This document shows, piece after piece, positions 36,427 through 44,996 of a stretch of 64,000 bases of DNA. The position numbers and the translations under genes were made by a program. The notes under the pieces are model-generated. The model saw only the letters and a program-made list of their open reading frames with translations, was not told the origin of the DNA and searched no databases. Source of the stretch: Acetobacteraceae bacterium (GTDB lineage Bacteria > Pseudomonadota > Alphaproteobacteria > Acetobacterales > Acetobacteraceae); assembly GCA_031291725.1 (NCBI GenBank), contig JARLIM010000015.1:62001-126000 (forward strand), written 5' to 3'. How positions within the stretch are numbered: position 1 is the stretch's first letter; every line of letters starts with the position of its first letter.

Positions 36427-36479
36427 GAGCTATCTCAATAACAAATCGCAACGTTATCGACGTCTTTCCACGCCTGACC

Positions 36480-37055
36480 TTAGCAGAGTTTTCCAAATCC
36501 TTCCCGTCGTGCCCAGCTCAGCACGCCACGCGGCAGCGGAATCTTGAACGGCTCCGGCTTCGGGCGCGGTTGACGGGGTTTGCGCGGTTTGGGCGTGCGT
36601 GGCGGTGTGACGGTCCACGGCAATTCCATCGCCAAGGCGCGACACAAGGGCCGCAGAATCCGCCGCGCCTGTGGGGACGCTTCCAGCAGCGCCGTCATGT
36701 CCGGCGTGGCCAGCACGGTCTGCAACTGCACCCCGAATCCCGCCGCCTGATGTGTCCCCGCCAGCACCAACCATCCGAACTTGCGCGGCTGGCCGGCGCC
36801 ACGACCCAGCGTCGGCGCATGACAGGCCATGCCCCGATTTCGCGGCCCCTGCCGCGTCACCCGCCACAGCCGCCCGGCGCGAAACCGCACCAGCAGTTTT
36901 TCAATCCGGTCGAACGTCGCGTTGATTTTACCATACATCACGCGGGCCAGGCCGGGCGTCATCGGCCATGTTCCCAACACCGCCAAAATCCCGCGCAAAA
37001 TCGTCCGCAGCGATGCGGAGATGTCAGGCGCGGACAGGGGTGGGGCTGATTCCAT
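36480..37055 (-). CDS. Hypothetical protein with basic, proline-rich C-terminal segment
   Basis: A 191-residue protein starting MESAPPLSAPDISASLRTIL. I do not recognise it. The N-terminal part has a helical stretch (GILAVLGTWPMTPGLARVMYG) and basic regions; residues ~155-176 are a Pro/Lys/Arg run (PPRTPKPRKPRQPRPKPEPF), and it ends LPRGVLSWARREGFGKLC. The upstream 61 in-frame codons have no start with an SD and were not included. There is no signal peptide. It may be a lineage-specific protein; the composition suggests nucleic-acid or membrane-surface contact, which is speculation. Confidence 0.6.
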   Translation of the reverse strand: MESAPPLSAPDISASLRTILRGILAVLGTWPMTPGLARVMYGKINATFDRIEKLLVRFRAGRLWRVTRQGPRNRGMACHAPTLGRGAGQPRKFGWLVLAGTHQAAGFGVQLQTVLATPDMTALLEASPQARRILRPLCRALAMELPWTVTPPRTPKPRKPRQPRPKPEPFKIPLPRGVLSWARREGFGKLC

Positions 37056-37293
37056 CCACCAGTGTAAGTCACAGCCACTGGCCCGATTCAAGCAAAATCC
37101 ATATGCGCATGCAAACCCCTGCCTCCCCACCGATCCGTCGTCAACTCCGATCTCCGCATATGCCTGTCTGGGCGAGGATGGGCTTTTTGCTGACGGCGAT
37201 GCCGCAATCCCACCATCCCCCTTGCGTTCTTTCGCCACAATCGGCTTCTACCTCTCCCACGTGCCAACACGCATTCAAACGAGGCTCCATACC

Positions 37294-38334
37294 ATGCGTA
37301 TCGCCCAGATCGCGCCGCTTTTCGAAGCCGTTCCGCCCAAGCTGTATGGCGGCACAGAGCGGGTGGTGTATTCACTCACCGAAGCGCTCGTTGAACTCGG
37401 CCATGATGTCACCCTGTTCGCCTCGGGCGACAGCGTCACCTCGGCCAAGTTGGAGCCGGTCTGGCCGCAGGCGATCCGGCTTGATCCGGATATCAAGGAT
37501 TGGGTGTCCACCTACGCCATTCTGATGGAATATGTCCGCCAGCGTTCGGATCGGTTCGACGTGCTGCATTTCCACGTCGATTACTGGCCGAACTCGCTGT
37601 TCTCCCGTCAGGACGTGCCGTTCGTCACCACGCTGCATGGCAGGCTCGACCTGCCGGAATTCGCCGCCGTCTATCGCATGTTCCCCAACGTGCCGCTGGT
37701 CTCGATTTCGGACAATCAGCGCAGCCCGGTGCCGGATCTGGGGTGGGCGTCCACCGTCTATCACGGCATGCCGCAGAACCTGCTCACCCCGCAGCCCAAC
37801 AAGGGCGGCGAGCCATATTTCGCCTTCCTCGGTCGCATCTCGCCGGAAAAAGGCATCGAGCGCGCCATCCGCATCGCCCAGGCCTGCGGCGTGAAGCTCA
37901 AGGTGGCTGCCAAGATCGACAAGGCCGACCAGGACTATTTCGACCGCGAAGTGGCGCATCTGCTCACCACCGGCGGCGTTGAGTTCATCGGTGAGATCAA
38001 CGACGCGCAGAAGCCGGAATTCCTCAGCAACGCCAAGGCCGTGCTGTTCGCCATCGACTGGCCGGAGCCGTTCGGTCTGGTGATGATCGAGGCGATGGCC
38101 TGCGGTTGCCCGGTGATCGCCTTCCGTCGCGGCTCGGTGCCGGAAGTGATGAAAGACGGCGTCTCCGGCTTCATCGTCGACAACGTCGAAGAAGCCATTG
38201 TCGCATGCGGCAAGCTCGACCAGATCGACCGCACGGGCGTGCGCGCCTATTTCGATCAGCGCTTCACCTCGCACCGCATGGCGCAGGATTATGTGACGGT
38301 GTACGAAAAGCTGATCGCCGCCAAAAAGCGCTGA
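37294..38334 (+). CDS. Glycosyltransferase family 4 protein
   Basis: A 346-residue GT-B retaining glycosyltransferase. The start MRIAQIAPLFEAVPPKLYGG is the normal N-terminus; the PPKLYGGTERVV loop is the GT4 glycine-rich acceptor region. The donor domain has FAFLGRISPEKGIERAIRIA and the E-x7-E motif in PEPFGLVMIEAMACGCPVIAF. It probably transfers a sugar nucleotide to a lipid, polysaccharide or small molecule. No other polysaccharide genes adjoin it, so the product is unknown. A repeat-rich 250-bp region follows. Confidence 0.93.
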   Translation: MRIAQIAPLFEAVPPKLYGGTERVVYSLTEALVELGHDVTLFASGDSVTSAKLEPVWPQAIRLDPDIKDWVSTYAILMEYVRQRSDRFDVLHFHVDYWPNSLFSRQDVPFVTTLHGRLDLPEFAAVYRMFPNVPLVSISDNQRSPVPDLGWASTVYHGMPQNLLTPQPNKGGEPYFAFLGRISPEKGIERAIRIAQACGVKLKVAAKIDKADQDYFDREVAHLLTTGGVEFIGEINDAQKPEFLSNAKAVLFAIDWPEPFGLVMIEAMACGCPVIAFRRGSVPEVMKDGVSGFIVDNVEEAIVACGKLDQIDRTGVRAYFDQRFTSHRMAQDYVTVYEKLIAAKKR

Positions 38335-38372
38335 TCGCCGGCTGATCTGCCTGCCTGTTGGATCCGGCGCCA

Positions 38373-38421
38373 CCCCGTTATTGCGCAATGACGGGGGGCG
38401 CTGGTTCACGCCGAACGCATC
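38373..38421. repeat. Short palindrome plus direct repeat, copy 1
   Basis: The 24-bp near-palindrome CCCCGTTATTGC / GCAATGACGGGG (38373-38396) runs into a 41-bp direct repeat (38381-38421) that begins TTGCGCAATGACGGGGGGCG and recurs at 38539-38579 with one mismatch. Confidence 0.85.
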
Positions 38422-38473
38422 AAACCGCCAGAGTATGATAACCGAGGGTTCAACCCTGACCACTCCAACCCCA

Positions 38474-38579
38474 CCCCGTCATTGCGGCACGCCGTGCCGC
38501 AATCCATCGCTGGGTTGGCTGCATCGCGGTGGATTGCTTTGCGCAATGGCGGGGGGCGCTGGTTCACGCCGAACGCATC
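38474..38579. repeat. Compound palindromic element plus direct repeat, copy 2
   Basis: Outer stem CCCCGTCATTGCG / CGCAATGGCGGGG (one mismatch) encloses two hairpins, CGGCAC-GCC-GTGCCG and GCAATCCATCGC / GCGGTGGATTGC (one mismatch), a three-way-junction layout. The right part, 38539-38579, is the second copy of the 41-bp direct repeat. GTCATTGCG...GCAATCC palindromes of this kind occur as dispersed intergenic elements in other bacteria. Confidence 0.8.
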
Positions 38580-38585
38580 GACGCA

Positions 38586-38981
38586 CTAAGCGGCCACCGG
38601 CTCCAACACGCCGACCGAGACTTCATGCAGATCGGCCAGCATCGACTGGCCGGTCTGGGTATGATGCAGGATCTGGTTGCGGCTGTCGCGCGGGTCCGGC
38701 TCGCGGCGGATCAGATCGAGCTCGGCGAGCTTTTCCAGCGCGCGCATCACGATCAGGCGCGGCATTTCCATCTCCTGCACAAGACCGCGCATCGTCGCAG
38801 CCTCCGGGCAGAGATAGCAGGCCAGAAAGACGCCGAATTGTTGCGTCGAAAGGGCAATGCCCTCGCGCCGCACCAAGCTGACGACGACATGCCGCAGCAA
38901 ATCTACGGCAAAATCAGCATCCTGAGACGCGGTGGTGTCTTGATCCATCGGGCTGCCATTCCATCGAAGCGCATGTTTCAT
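38586..38981 (-). CDS. MarR-family-like transcriptional regulator
   Basis: A 131-residue protein with a winged-helix pattern of the MarR type: TQQFGVFLACYL, MRGLVQEMEMPRLIVMRALEKLAELDLIRRE as helix-turn-helix, and the wing PDPRDSRNQILHHTQTG, close to the usual D-x-R-D-x-R element. It would bind DNA as a dimer, often released by small phenolic ligands. The start may be ATG 38981 or ATG 38948 (12th codon); neither has a strong SD. The upstream region to the divergent SDR gene is AT-rich and probably holds both promoters, so control of the SDR is plausible. Confidence 0.75.
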   Translation of the reverse strand: MKHALRWNGSPMDQDTTASQDADFAVDLLRHVVVSLVRREGIALSTQQFGVFLACYLCPEAATMRGLVQEMEMPRLIVMRALEKLAELDLIRREPDPRDSRNQILHHTQTGQSMLADLHEVSVGVLEPVAA

Positions 38982-39166
38982 GATTTAGATTGTCTTTTTG
39001 CGCCAGCAGACAACCCCCCTGCAACGGAATTCATTCTCCCGGCTCGATCGTGCGGCATTTACGTTTTGTGTGAGGCTGGTGTGAGAGCTTCGCGGATGTC
39101 GCCTGATGCAAATCTGGGCCAGTCTGGGCGCAAGCCGCAAGCGGCGGAATTGGGGAGAGGCGTTTC

Positions 39167-39913
39167 ATGAGCAAGGTACTTCTTGTCACCGGCGGCAGTG
39201 CGGGCATTGGCGCGGCAACCGTGCGCTTGGCGGCGCGACAGGGCTGGCGGGTGGCGTTTTCCTATCGCAGTTCATCCGCGCTGGCCGAGGCGCTGGAAGC
39301 CGAAATCACCGCGTCCGGTGGCGAGGCCAAGGGCTTCAAGGCCGATGCCGCCGATGAGGCGCAGACAATCGCGCTGTTCGAATGGATCGACGCCGAATTC
39401 GGCCGGCTCGACGGCGTGGTGACGAATGCGGGCATCACCGGGCCGACATCTGCCATCGAAAACATCACCGTCGAGGTTCTCGATTCCGTCCTGGCGATCA
39501 ATGTGCGCGGCGTGTTCCTGACGGTGCGTGAGGCGGTCAAGCGGATGGCGACAGATCGCGGCGGGCGCGGCGGCAGCATCGTCAATCTGTCCTCGGTGGC
39601 CGCTTCCCTCGGCGGGCCGTTCGATTGGGTGCATTACGCCGCCTCCAAGGGCGCGATTGACAGCTTCACCATCGGTGCCAGCAAGGAACTCGCCGGGCGT
39701 GGCATTCGGGTCAACGCCGTGCGTCCCGGTCTGATCGACACCGAAATTCATGCCAAGGCAGGGCTCGGCGACCGTTTGGCCAAGCTCGGGCCGTCAGTGC
39801 CGATGGGCCGCGTCGGCACCGCCGATGAGGTGGCGGAGGCGATTTGCTGGCTGCTGTCGGATTCGGCCAGTTACGTCACAACGGCCAATATCCCGGTGGC
39901 GGGCGGGCGCTAG
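39167..39913 (+). CDS. Short-chain dehydrogenase/reductase
   Basis: A 248-residue classical SDR. It shows the cofactor motif LVTGGSAGIGAATVR, NAG in VVTNAGITGP, catalytic Ser in SIVNLSSVAAS and YxxxK in VHYAASKGAID. The Arg in FSYRSSS after beta2 suggests NADP preference. GGGGAGAGG precedes the ATG. It is closest in style to glucose/ribitol-dehydrogenase or FabG-like SDRs; substrate unknown. It is divergent from the MarR-like gene and convergent with xseA. Confidence 0.92.
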   Translation: MSKVLLVTGGSAGIGAATVRLAARQGWRVAFSYRSSSALAEALEAEITASGGEAKGFKADAADEAQTIALFEWIDAEFGRLDGVVTNAGITGPTSAIENITVEVLDSVLAINVRGVFLTVREAVKRMATDRGGRGGSIVNLSSVAASLGGPFDWVHYAASKGAIDSFTIGASKELAGRGIRVNAVRPGLIDTEIHAKAGLGDRLAKLGPSVPMGRVGTADEVAEAICWLLSDSASYVTTANIPVAGGR

Positions 39914-39914
39914 C

Positions 39915-39951
39915 AGGCGGCTGAAAACCCGTTCGCGGAAAAGGGCCGCCT
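39915..39951. terminator. Possible bidirectional terminator between SDR gene and xseA
   Basis: The inverted repeat AGGCGGC / GCCGCCT (7-bp arms, 23-nt loop) fills the 40-bp gap between the two convergent genes. There is no strong T-run. Confidence 0.35.
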
Positions 39952-39953
39952 CA

Positions 39954-41396
39954 TCACAAATCCAAACGCGCCTGCCGCGCAACGCCACCCGAGACGGTGG
40001 CGTTGAACTCCCCATCCGATACCATCACCCGCAACGCCGCCCCTGGCCTGGCCTGGGACAGCTTGCTCACCGGATGCCCCTTCGCATCGAACACCAGCGC
40101 ATAGCCGCGCGCCAGCACGCCGTGATGAGACACCGATTCCAACCGTGCGCCCATCCCCTCCAGCCGCGCCGCTTGTTCGCGCAGACGGGCCAGCAGCGGG
40201 GCTGGGTTGAGACGGGGCAGCAGAGCGCCGGCTTTCGCCGCCCGTGCCGCCATCGCCCCACGTCCCGCACTGCGCAGCCGCTCGCCCGCCAGGGTGAAGG
40301 CCGCGCGGCGTGTGCTCACCAATCCCGGCAGCGCCAGCGTCAAGCGCGCGCCCGCCTGCGCCAAGGCCGTGCGCCGCACCCGCACCAAGCCGGGCAAAGC
40401 CAGTTCAAGCCGCGCCGTGCGGTCATCCAGCCGTTGACGCGCAAGGCCGGTGATCGCGCCCAGATCGGGCAATCCGCGTTCGGCGCGTTGCAGGCGCAGC
40501 CGCTTCTCCTGCGCCATCCGCCCGAGCGATCCGGCGAGGCGTGCGGCCTTTTGCAGCAGATCGGCGAGCAATTCCGTCCGCTGCGGCACCGCCAGCTCCG
40601 CCGCCGCCGTGGGGGTGGGGGCGCGACGATCCGAGGCGAAATCGATCAGCGTGGTGTCGGTCTCGTGGCCCACGGCGGAGATCAGCGGAATCGTGCTCGC
40701 CGCCGCCGCCCGCACCACCGCCTCATCGTTGAACGCCATCAAATCTTCCAGCGAGCCGCCACCGCGCGCCACGATCACCACATCCGGGCGTGGAATCGTC
40801 CCCCCAGCGGGCAAAGCCGAGAAACCGCGAATGGCGGCGGCGATTTTCTCAGCCGCGCCCTCGCCCTGCACCGGCACCGGCCAGATCAGGATATGACGCG
40901 GAAATCGCCGGGCGATGGTGGTCTTGATGTCCTGAATCACCGCCCCTTGCGGGCTCGTCACCACCCCCACCACCAGCGGCAACACCGGCAGGCGGCGCTT
41001 GCGGTCGGCGTCGAACAGCCCTTCCGCGCCCAGCTTGAGCCGCAATGCCTCGATGCGCGCCAGCATCGCGCCCATGCCGGCATATTCCATCCGGTCCACG
41101 ATCAGCTGATAGCTGGAGCGGTCGCCATAGGACGACACCTTGCCCTGCGCGATCACCTCCAACCCGTTTTCCGGCGCCAGCCCGAGTCGCGACACCGCGC
41201 CCTTCCAGACCACGCCGGAAATCTTGCCGCCTTCATCCTTGAGCGAAAAATAAATATGCCCGGAGGGATATCGTTTGAGTTCGGTGATCTCGCCGCGCAC
41301 CCGCACCCGGCCAAACGCGCCTTCCAGCGTGCGTTTGACCGCGCCCGAGATTTCAGAAACCGAGTATTCCGGGATATTGCTGCTTCGCTCTTCCAT
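39954..41396 (-). CDS. xseA: Exodeoxyribonuclease VII large subunit
   Basis: A 480-residue XseA, which with XseB degrades single-stranded DNA. The N-terminal OB fold (EYSVSEISGAVKRTLEGAFG, VRGEITELKRYPSGHIYFSL) is followed by the catalytic region: VVTSPQGAVIQDI, RGGGSLEDLMAFNDEAVVRA and SAVGHETDTTLIDFASDRRA. A long arginine-rich helical region (~285-430) is the coiled-coil arm typical of XseA. It is divergent from purD with 62 bp between starts, a conserved alphaproteobacterial pairing. XseB is not in the window. Confidence 0.97.
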   Translation of the reverse strand: MEERSSNIPEYSVSEISGAVKRTLEGAFGRVRVRGEITELKRYPSGHIYFSLKDEGGKISGVVWKGAVSRLGLAPENGLEVIAQGKVSSYGDRSSYQLIVDRMEYAGMGAMLARIEALRLKLGAEGLFDADRKRRLPVLPLVVGVVTSPQGAVIQDIKTTIARRFPRHILIWPVPVQGEGAAEKIAAAIRGFSALPAGGTIPRPDVVIVARGGGSLEDLMAFNDEAVVRAAAASTIPLISAVGHETDTTLIDFASDRRAPTPTAAAELAVPQRTELLADLLQKAARLAGSLGRMAQEKRLRLQRAERGLPDLGAITGLARQRLDDRTARLELALPGLVRVRRTALAQAGARLTLALPGLVSTRRAAFTLAGERLRSAGRGAMAARAAKAGALLPRLNPAPLLARLREQAARLEGMGARLESVSHHGVLARGYALVFDAKGHPVSKLSQARPGAALRVMVSDGEFNATVSGGVARQARLDL

Positions 41397-41458
41397 GCCG
41401 AATGGATTATGCCATGCCGCACGCGCCGGGAAGGGTGTGCAGGATAAGGAATGCGACG

Positions 41459-42739
41459 ATGCGGGTTCTGGTGGTGGGCAGTGGTGGTCGTGAGCATGCG
41501 CTGTGCTGGGCGCTGAAGACCTCGCCCTTGCTGAGCAGGCTCTGGTGCGCCCCCGGCAATCCGGGCATCGCCGAGCTTGCCGAATGCGTCGGCATCGGCG
41601 TGCTCGACATTCCGGCCCTCGTCGCCTTCGCGCAGGAACATCAGGTCGATCTCGTCATCCCCGGCCCGGAAGCGCCGCTGGTGGCCGGGATCACCGATGC
41701 CATGGAACGCGCGGGCATTGCCTGTTTCGGCCCCTCCGCCGCCGCCGCCGAACTGGAAGGCAGCAAGACCTTCACCAAGCAGGTCGCCGACGCTGCCGGC
41801 CTGCCCACCGCGTTGTGGGAGCGGTTCGACGATGCGCTGTCCGCCGCCGAATTCGTCCGTCGTCGCGGTGCGCCCATCGTCATCAAGGCCGATGGTCTGG
41901 CGGCGGGCAAGGGTGTCGTCGTGGCGCAGACCGAGGCGGAAGCACTCGCCGCCATTCAGGATTTCATGACCGATGGCACGCTGGGTGTGGCGGGTGCGTC
42001 GGTGGTCATCGAGGAATGCCTCGTCGGTGAGGAAGTCAGCTTCTTCGCACTGTGCGACGGCACCAACGCCATCGCGCTCGGGGCCGCCCAGGATCACAAG
42101 CGCGTCGGCGATGGCGATGTCGGGCCCAACACCGGCGGCATGGGGGCCTATTCCCCCACGCCTGCCTTCGGGCCGGAATTGGAGCAGGAGGTCATGGCCC
42201 GCTTCATCCGCCCGACACTGGCCGAGATGGCGCGGCGCGGCACGCCGTTTCGGGGCTTCCTGTTCGCCGGGCTGATGCTGACCCAGAGCGGGCCGAAGCT
42301 GATCGAATACAATGTCCGCTTTGGCGACCCGGAATGTCAGTGCCTGATGCTGCGGATGAAATCCGATCTGCTGGCGGCCCTGATTGCGGCAATGGATGGT
42401 GAATTGGCGGCGTTTGATCTGCGTTGGCACGATCGCGCGGTGGTCGCGGTCACGATGGCGGCACAGGGCTATCCGGCCAAGCCGCGCAAGCACACCGTCA
42501 TTCGTGGGCTGGAGGCCGCCGCGGCCGAGCCGGGGGCACACGTCTTTCATGCGGGCACGGAGATGCTCGATGGCCAATTGGTGGCCAATGGCGGTCGGGT
42601 GCTGACCATCTGCGCCGCCGCCCCCACCATCGCCGCCGCCCGCGATGCCGCCTATCGGGCGGTGGACAAGGTGATCTGGCCGGAGGGCTTCTGTCGTCGC
42701 GACATTGCGTGGCGGGCTTTGGCGCGTGCGGATGTGTGA
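41459..42739 (+). CDS. purD: Phosphoribosylamine-glycine ligase
   Basis: A 426-residue ATP-grasp enzyme making glycinamide ribonucleotide, step two of purine synthesis. The start MRVLVVGSGGREHALCWALK is canonical, with AAGGA 8 nt upstream; a longer in-frame start 57 bp earlier is disfavoured. Signatures are IVIKADGLAAGKGVVVAQT, DVGPNTGGMGAYSPTPAF and IEYNVRFGDPECQCLMLRM. Length is typical. Confidence 0.97.
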   Translation: MRVLVVGSGGREHALCWALKTSPLLSRLWCAPGNPGIAELAECVGIGVLDIPALVAFAQEHQVDLVIPGPEAPLVAGITDAMERAGIACFGPSAAAAELEGSKTFTKQVADAAGLPTALWERFDDALSAAEFVRRRGAPIVIKADGLAAGKGVVVAQTEAEALAAIQDFMTDGTLGVAGASVVIEECLVGEEVSFFALCDGTNAIALGAAQDHKRVGDGDVGPNTGGMGAYSPTPAFGPELEQEVMARFIRPTLAEMARRGTPFRGFLFAGLMLTQSGPKLIEYNVRFGDPECQCLMLRMKSDLLAALIAAMDGELAAFDLRWHDRAVVAVTMAAQGYPAKPRKHTVIRGLEAAAAEPGAHVFHAGTEMLDGQLVANGGRVLTICAAAPTIAAARDAAYRAVDKVIWPEGFCRRDIAWRALARADV

Positions 42740-42827
42740 CAGGTATTGGCCCATTCTGATGACTGTTACAGAAATACCGATTTCAGAACGGCCGAAGTCG
42801 CGCTAGCCTCGGCCCGATGAGACCGCA

Positions 42828-44963
42828 ATGAACGCTGATCCAGGCCCAAACCTGCCGCTTGAAATCGGTTTTCCCGACCCCTCGGTGAAGCATGGGCGGG
42901 AGCGTGCCAGACAGATTGGCCTGTTCCGCCTTGGCGTTCTGATCTCGCTGCTGACCGCCCTGATGGCCTTGGCCGCGTTCACCGTGGTACAGCAGCGCAT
43001 ATCCGCGGAGCGCGCGATTGCGGACAGCCAACATCAGATCGCCTTGCAGCATGCCACGGGCGCGCTGGCAGACAAGGTGCGCGCGCTGTTCAGCTCACAG
43101 GATCAATTGGTCCGGCTGGCGAGCTTGGAGCTGCGTCTGGCGGAGTGTTGCGACAAGAGCGCGCGTGATGCTGCCGATGCGGCTTTGGTTGAAGCCGTGC
43201 GGCAAAATCCGCTGGGCTTGCAGGCGTTGGCCTTACGCGACGAGACCGGGGCCACGCTGCTCTCGGTCGGTGTCGATCCCCAAGGTGCGCCCAACGAGCC
43301 GGTAACGGCGCTGGGGATGGGCCTGTCGTGGCGCACTCCGACCGGCCGTCATATTGCGCATTTCACCCGGTTGATGCCGAGTATGCCCGGCGTGATCCTG
43401 CGGGTGACGGTCGATCTGGACGTGCTTGCCAGTGCAGCTGAAGTGGCGGCGCCGCCCGGCAGTGTCACCCGTCTGTATCGGCTGTTCGATGGCGCGGAGT
43501 TGGCACCGTTGACCTTCGCCGAGATCATGCCAGCTTCCACCCCGGTGGCGCCGATTGCGTATCTGGACCGCGAGACGGTTGGCCAATTCGCCAGCAACGA
43601 CCACGGCTGGATCGTCACCAAGGGGCCGCACAGCGTCACGTCGATGATGGCCTTCGTCACGCTGCACGAACTCGGCTTGGTCGTCTCTGCCCGGCGGGTG
43701 GAAGCACGTGCCACGGCGACGCTGCCGATTGGCGAGCAAGCGTTGTGGTTGGCCCCGATGGCGGTGCTGCTGGCCGGGCTGGTGGTCACCGCGATCATTC
43801 TCAATGTCGCCCGTCGCCACCATGCGCGCTTCCGGCTGGAAGAAGCGGCGCTGGCAATGGTCGGGCAGCAGGCCGCGCAACGGGAATTGGAAGCGCTGGT
43901 CACCTGTTCGCCGGCGATGCTCTACCGTGGCCGCATGACCGTCGGTGGCGAATTTGTGCGTGAATATCTCACCCCGAACACCCTCCAAGTCACCGGTTGG
44001 TCGCAGGACGTTCTCACCGACCCAGACAAATTGTGGGATTTGCTGACCGACGATGACCGGTTGCTGCGCGAGATCAATCACAAGCGGGCAGCGCGCGAAG
44101 GGCGCTCGGCGGCCGAGTATCGTCTTCAACGCCCCGATGGCAGCTTCGCCTGGCTGCGCAATGAAGCCGTGGCGTTGCGGCAATTGCCGGGGGGCGAGGT
44201 GGAAGTGGCGGGGGCGATCTCCAACATCACCCGCGAGCGCGAGATCGCGGCCTATGCGGCGATGCAAAACCGTTTGGCCTCGCTGGGCGAAATCTCCGCC
44301 TCGCTGGCGCATGAATTGACGCAGCCGATGACGGTGATCGGCATTGCATCGGCTCTGGCGCAACGTGCGCTGGATTCCCAGCCGGAGAAACTTGATCTCT
44401 CACGCCATCTCAAGACCATCGGCGAGCAGACCGAGCGGGCCTCGGACATTATTCGCCATCTGCGCGCCTATGGCCGGATGGATGGCGGCGCGTTGGTGGA
44501 TGTGTCGCTGCGGGCGGCGGTGCATGGTGCGCTCGGGTTGGTCGGCATGGCGCTGCGGGAATCGGCGGTCGATGTGGTGGTGGAGATTGCCGACGAACTG
44601 CCGCCCGTGCGTGCACGACAGGTGCAGGTGGAGCAGGTGCTGGTCAATCTGATCATCAACGCCCGAGACGCGATGAGCGCCAACCCGCCTTCCGCCCGTC
44701 GGGTGACATTGCGCGCGCGGGTGGTGGGGGGCTCGGTGCGCCTGGATGTGGAAGATACCGGCCCCGGCGTGCCGACCGCCTTGGTTGAACGGTTGTTCGA
44801 ACCGTTCTTCACCACCAAATCCGCCGGCGAAGGCACCGGGCTGGGCCTGTCGCTGTGTCAGACGATGATGCGCCAATTCGGCGGTTCGATCAGCGTGGCC
44901 AATGGGCGCATGGGCGCGGTGTTCACCCTGCAATTCCCAATCGATACAGCGAAGAAGGCGTAA
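42828..44963 (+). CDS. Membrane-bound sensor histidine kinase with PAS domain
   Basis: A 711-residue kinase. A first membrane helix (LGVLISLLTALMALAAFTVV, ~35-54), a periplasmic sensing region of about 240 residues, a second helix (LWLAPMAVLLAGLVVTAIIL, ~305-325) and a cytoplasmic PAS domain (~350-465) precede the kinase core. The phospho-acceptor His is in ISASLAHELTQPM; the ATPase has the N box LVNLIINARDAM, G1 VEDTGPGVP, FEPFFTTKSAGEGTGLGLSL. No response regulator is adjacent, so it is an orphan; its partner and signal are unknown. A hairpin follows the stop codon. Confidence 0.93.
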   Translation: MNADPGPNLPLEIGFPDPSVKHGRERARQIGLFRLGVLISLLTALMALAAFTVVQQRISAERAIADSQHQIALQHATGALADKVRALFSSQDQLVRLASLELRLAECCDKSARDAADAALVEAVRQNPLGLQALALRDETGATLLSVGVDPQGAPNEPVTALGMGLSWRTPTGRHIAHFTRLMPSMPGVILRVTVDLDVLASAAEVAAPPGSVTRLYRLFDGAELAPLTFAEIMPASTPVAPIAYLDRETVGQFASNDHGWIVTKGPHSVTSMMAFVTLHELGLVVSARRVEARATATLPIGEQALWLAPMAVLLAGLVVTAIILNVARRHHARFRLEEAALAMVGQQAAQRELEALVTCSPAMLYRGRMTVGGEFVREYLTPNTLQVTGWSQDVLTDPDKLWDLLTDDDRLLREINHKRAAREGRSAAEYRLQRPDGSFAWLRNEAVALRQLPGGEVEVAGAISNITREREIAAYAAMQNRLASLGEISASLAHELTQPMTVIGIASALAQRALDSQPEKLDLSRHLKTIGEQTERASDIIRHLRAYGRMDGGALVDVSLRAAVHGALGLVGMALRESAVDVVVEIADELPPVRARQVQVEQVLVNLIINARDAMSANPPSARRVTLRARVVGGSVRLDVEDTGPGVPTALVERLFEPFFTTKSAGEGTGLGLSLCQTMMRQFGGSISVANGRMGAVFTLQFPIDTAKKA

Positions 44964-44988
44964 GGCGGACACAGGCGGCGCGTCCGCC
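44964..44988 (+). terminator. Hairpin directly after the histidine kinase stop
   Basis: GGCGGAC / GTCCGCC, perfect 7-bp arms with an 11-nt loop, starts at the base after the TAA and fills the 33-bp gap to the convergent ABC-F gene. No T-run. Confidence 0.45.
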
Positions 44989-44996
44989 CTCCATCA

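Noticed and set aside
38373-38579. Insertion sequence remnant
   Set aside because: No transposase fragment and too short; better described as a compound intergenic palindrome with a direct repeat.
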